Source of the DNA: Dunaliella salina
Lineage: Eukaryota; Chlorophyta; Chlorophyceae; Chlamydomonadales; Dunaliellaceae
Assembly: GCA_002284615.2 (NCBI GenBank)
Contig: MU069637.1
Location: 265,345-278,666 of the forward strand
Length of the DNA stretch: 13,322 bases
Direction: 5' to 3'
The position numbers and the translations under genes were made by a program. How positions within the stretch are numbered: the first letter of the stretch is position 1; every line of letters starts with the position of its first letter. The notes under the pieces were generated by a model that had not been told where the DNA came from, made no database searches, and worked only from the letters and a program-made list of their open reading frames with translations. Of the stretch, positions 1-13,322 are shown one piece after another.

Positions 1-340
1 TGTGTGTGTGTGTGCGTGCATGTGTGCGTGCGTCCGCTCATACATGCATGCATGTCCATGCATGTTCTCAACACACATTTTCCTGGTGTTCAAGTGTCAT
101 CTGCTTTACAGTGTGCAGAAATCACCAATTCTTTTTTTGCGATCCACCTTGCTTTTGATGGCCTGTCAAAGATCTTTTTCAGCCAAAATGTGTTGGTTCC
201 TGTTACTGCTCTTGGAGCGCTGGATCATGTGGAAACTTGCAGCTTCCGACCAAACTTTCTTGCTCCTGCCTAACCTTTTGCACCTGTATTTAGGCCCGCT
301 TTCTGACCCCTGCTCATAAATCCACCTTCTACCCCTGCAG
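1..340. other. End of an upstream intron with a (TG)n start
   Basis: Positions 1-34 are the end of a TG/TGCG-type microsatellite cut by the window edge. The rest carries no HMA motif (no GMTCxxC) in any frame and ends in the exon 1 acceptor. The short open frames are not convincing. Confidence 0.5.
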
Positions 341-13282
<12,942 letters not shown>

Positions 13283-13322
13283 GTGAGATGATAAATTGTG
13301 TGTTCCTTGGGTGATGATGATG

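Overview
The window is nuclear DNA from a eukaryote, most likely a green alga (Chlorophyta). A Dunaliella- or Haematococcus-like chlamydomonadalean is my guess, based on the intron style, the mixed base composition and the long (TG)n tracts. That placement is inference only. One gene is recognisable: the middle of a heavy-metal (P1B, copper-type, ATP7/RAN1/CopA-like) P-type ATPase on the + strand. Ten short exons (341-446, 1261-1387, 2151-2229, 3023-3145, 3915-4098, 5636-5779, 7483-7559, 8365-8433, 10436-10549, 13232-13282) join with matching phases into 1074 bases, or 358 codons, without a stop. They encode, in order, the end of an N-terminal metal-binding (HMA) domain, the first membrane helices, the SANM/GT region, the helix with FEAS and GKWLE, the whole actuator domain with the TGES loop, and the helix pair leading toward the CPC helix. 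The 5' end (GMTCxxC-type HMA part) and the 3' half (CPC, DKTGT phosphorylation, ATP-binding and GDGxND regions) lie outside the window.

The introns are large (about 0.76-2.7 kb) and make up over 90% of the gene span. They are filled with microsatellites, degenerate minisatellites and one transposon. The most striking feature is that most exon boundaries have partial 'ghost' copies in the adjacent intron, each carrying the exon edge plus the splice-site region. Exons 1, 2, 5, 6, 8 and 9 have downstream copies of their 3' end with donor. Exon 10 has upstream copies of its acceptor. Exon 3 has both kinds. The exon 6 end, which encodes the catalytic actuator loop, recurs about nine times over 1.1 kb, and the exon 8 donor seeds a 43-bp minisatellite of about 14 copies.

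Layout: 1-340 upstream intron; 341-2229 HMA end and first helices; 2230-4098 helix pair and cytosolic entry; 4099-5635 intron with a giant (TG)n block; 5636-7559 actuator domain, with the ghost array between its two exons; 7560-10435 introns dominated by (CA)n, (CTG/CTT)n and ATGAGG-type minisatellites; 10436-13282 helix exon, its ghost, a 956-bp non-autonomous hAT element with a perfect 8-bp target duplication, further minisatellites and the last exon. I see no second protein-coding gene, tRNA, rRNA or CRISPR array.
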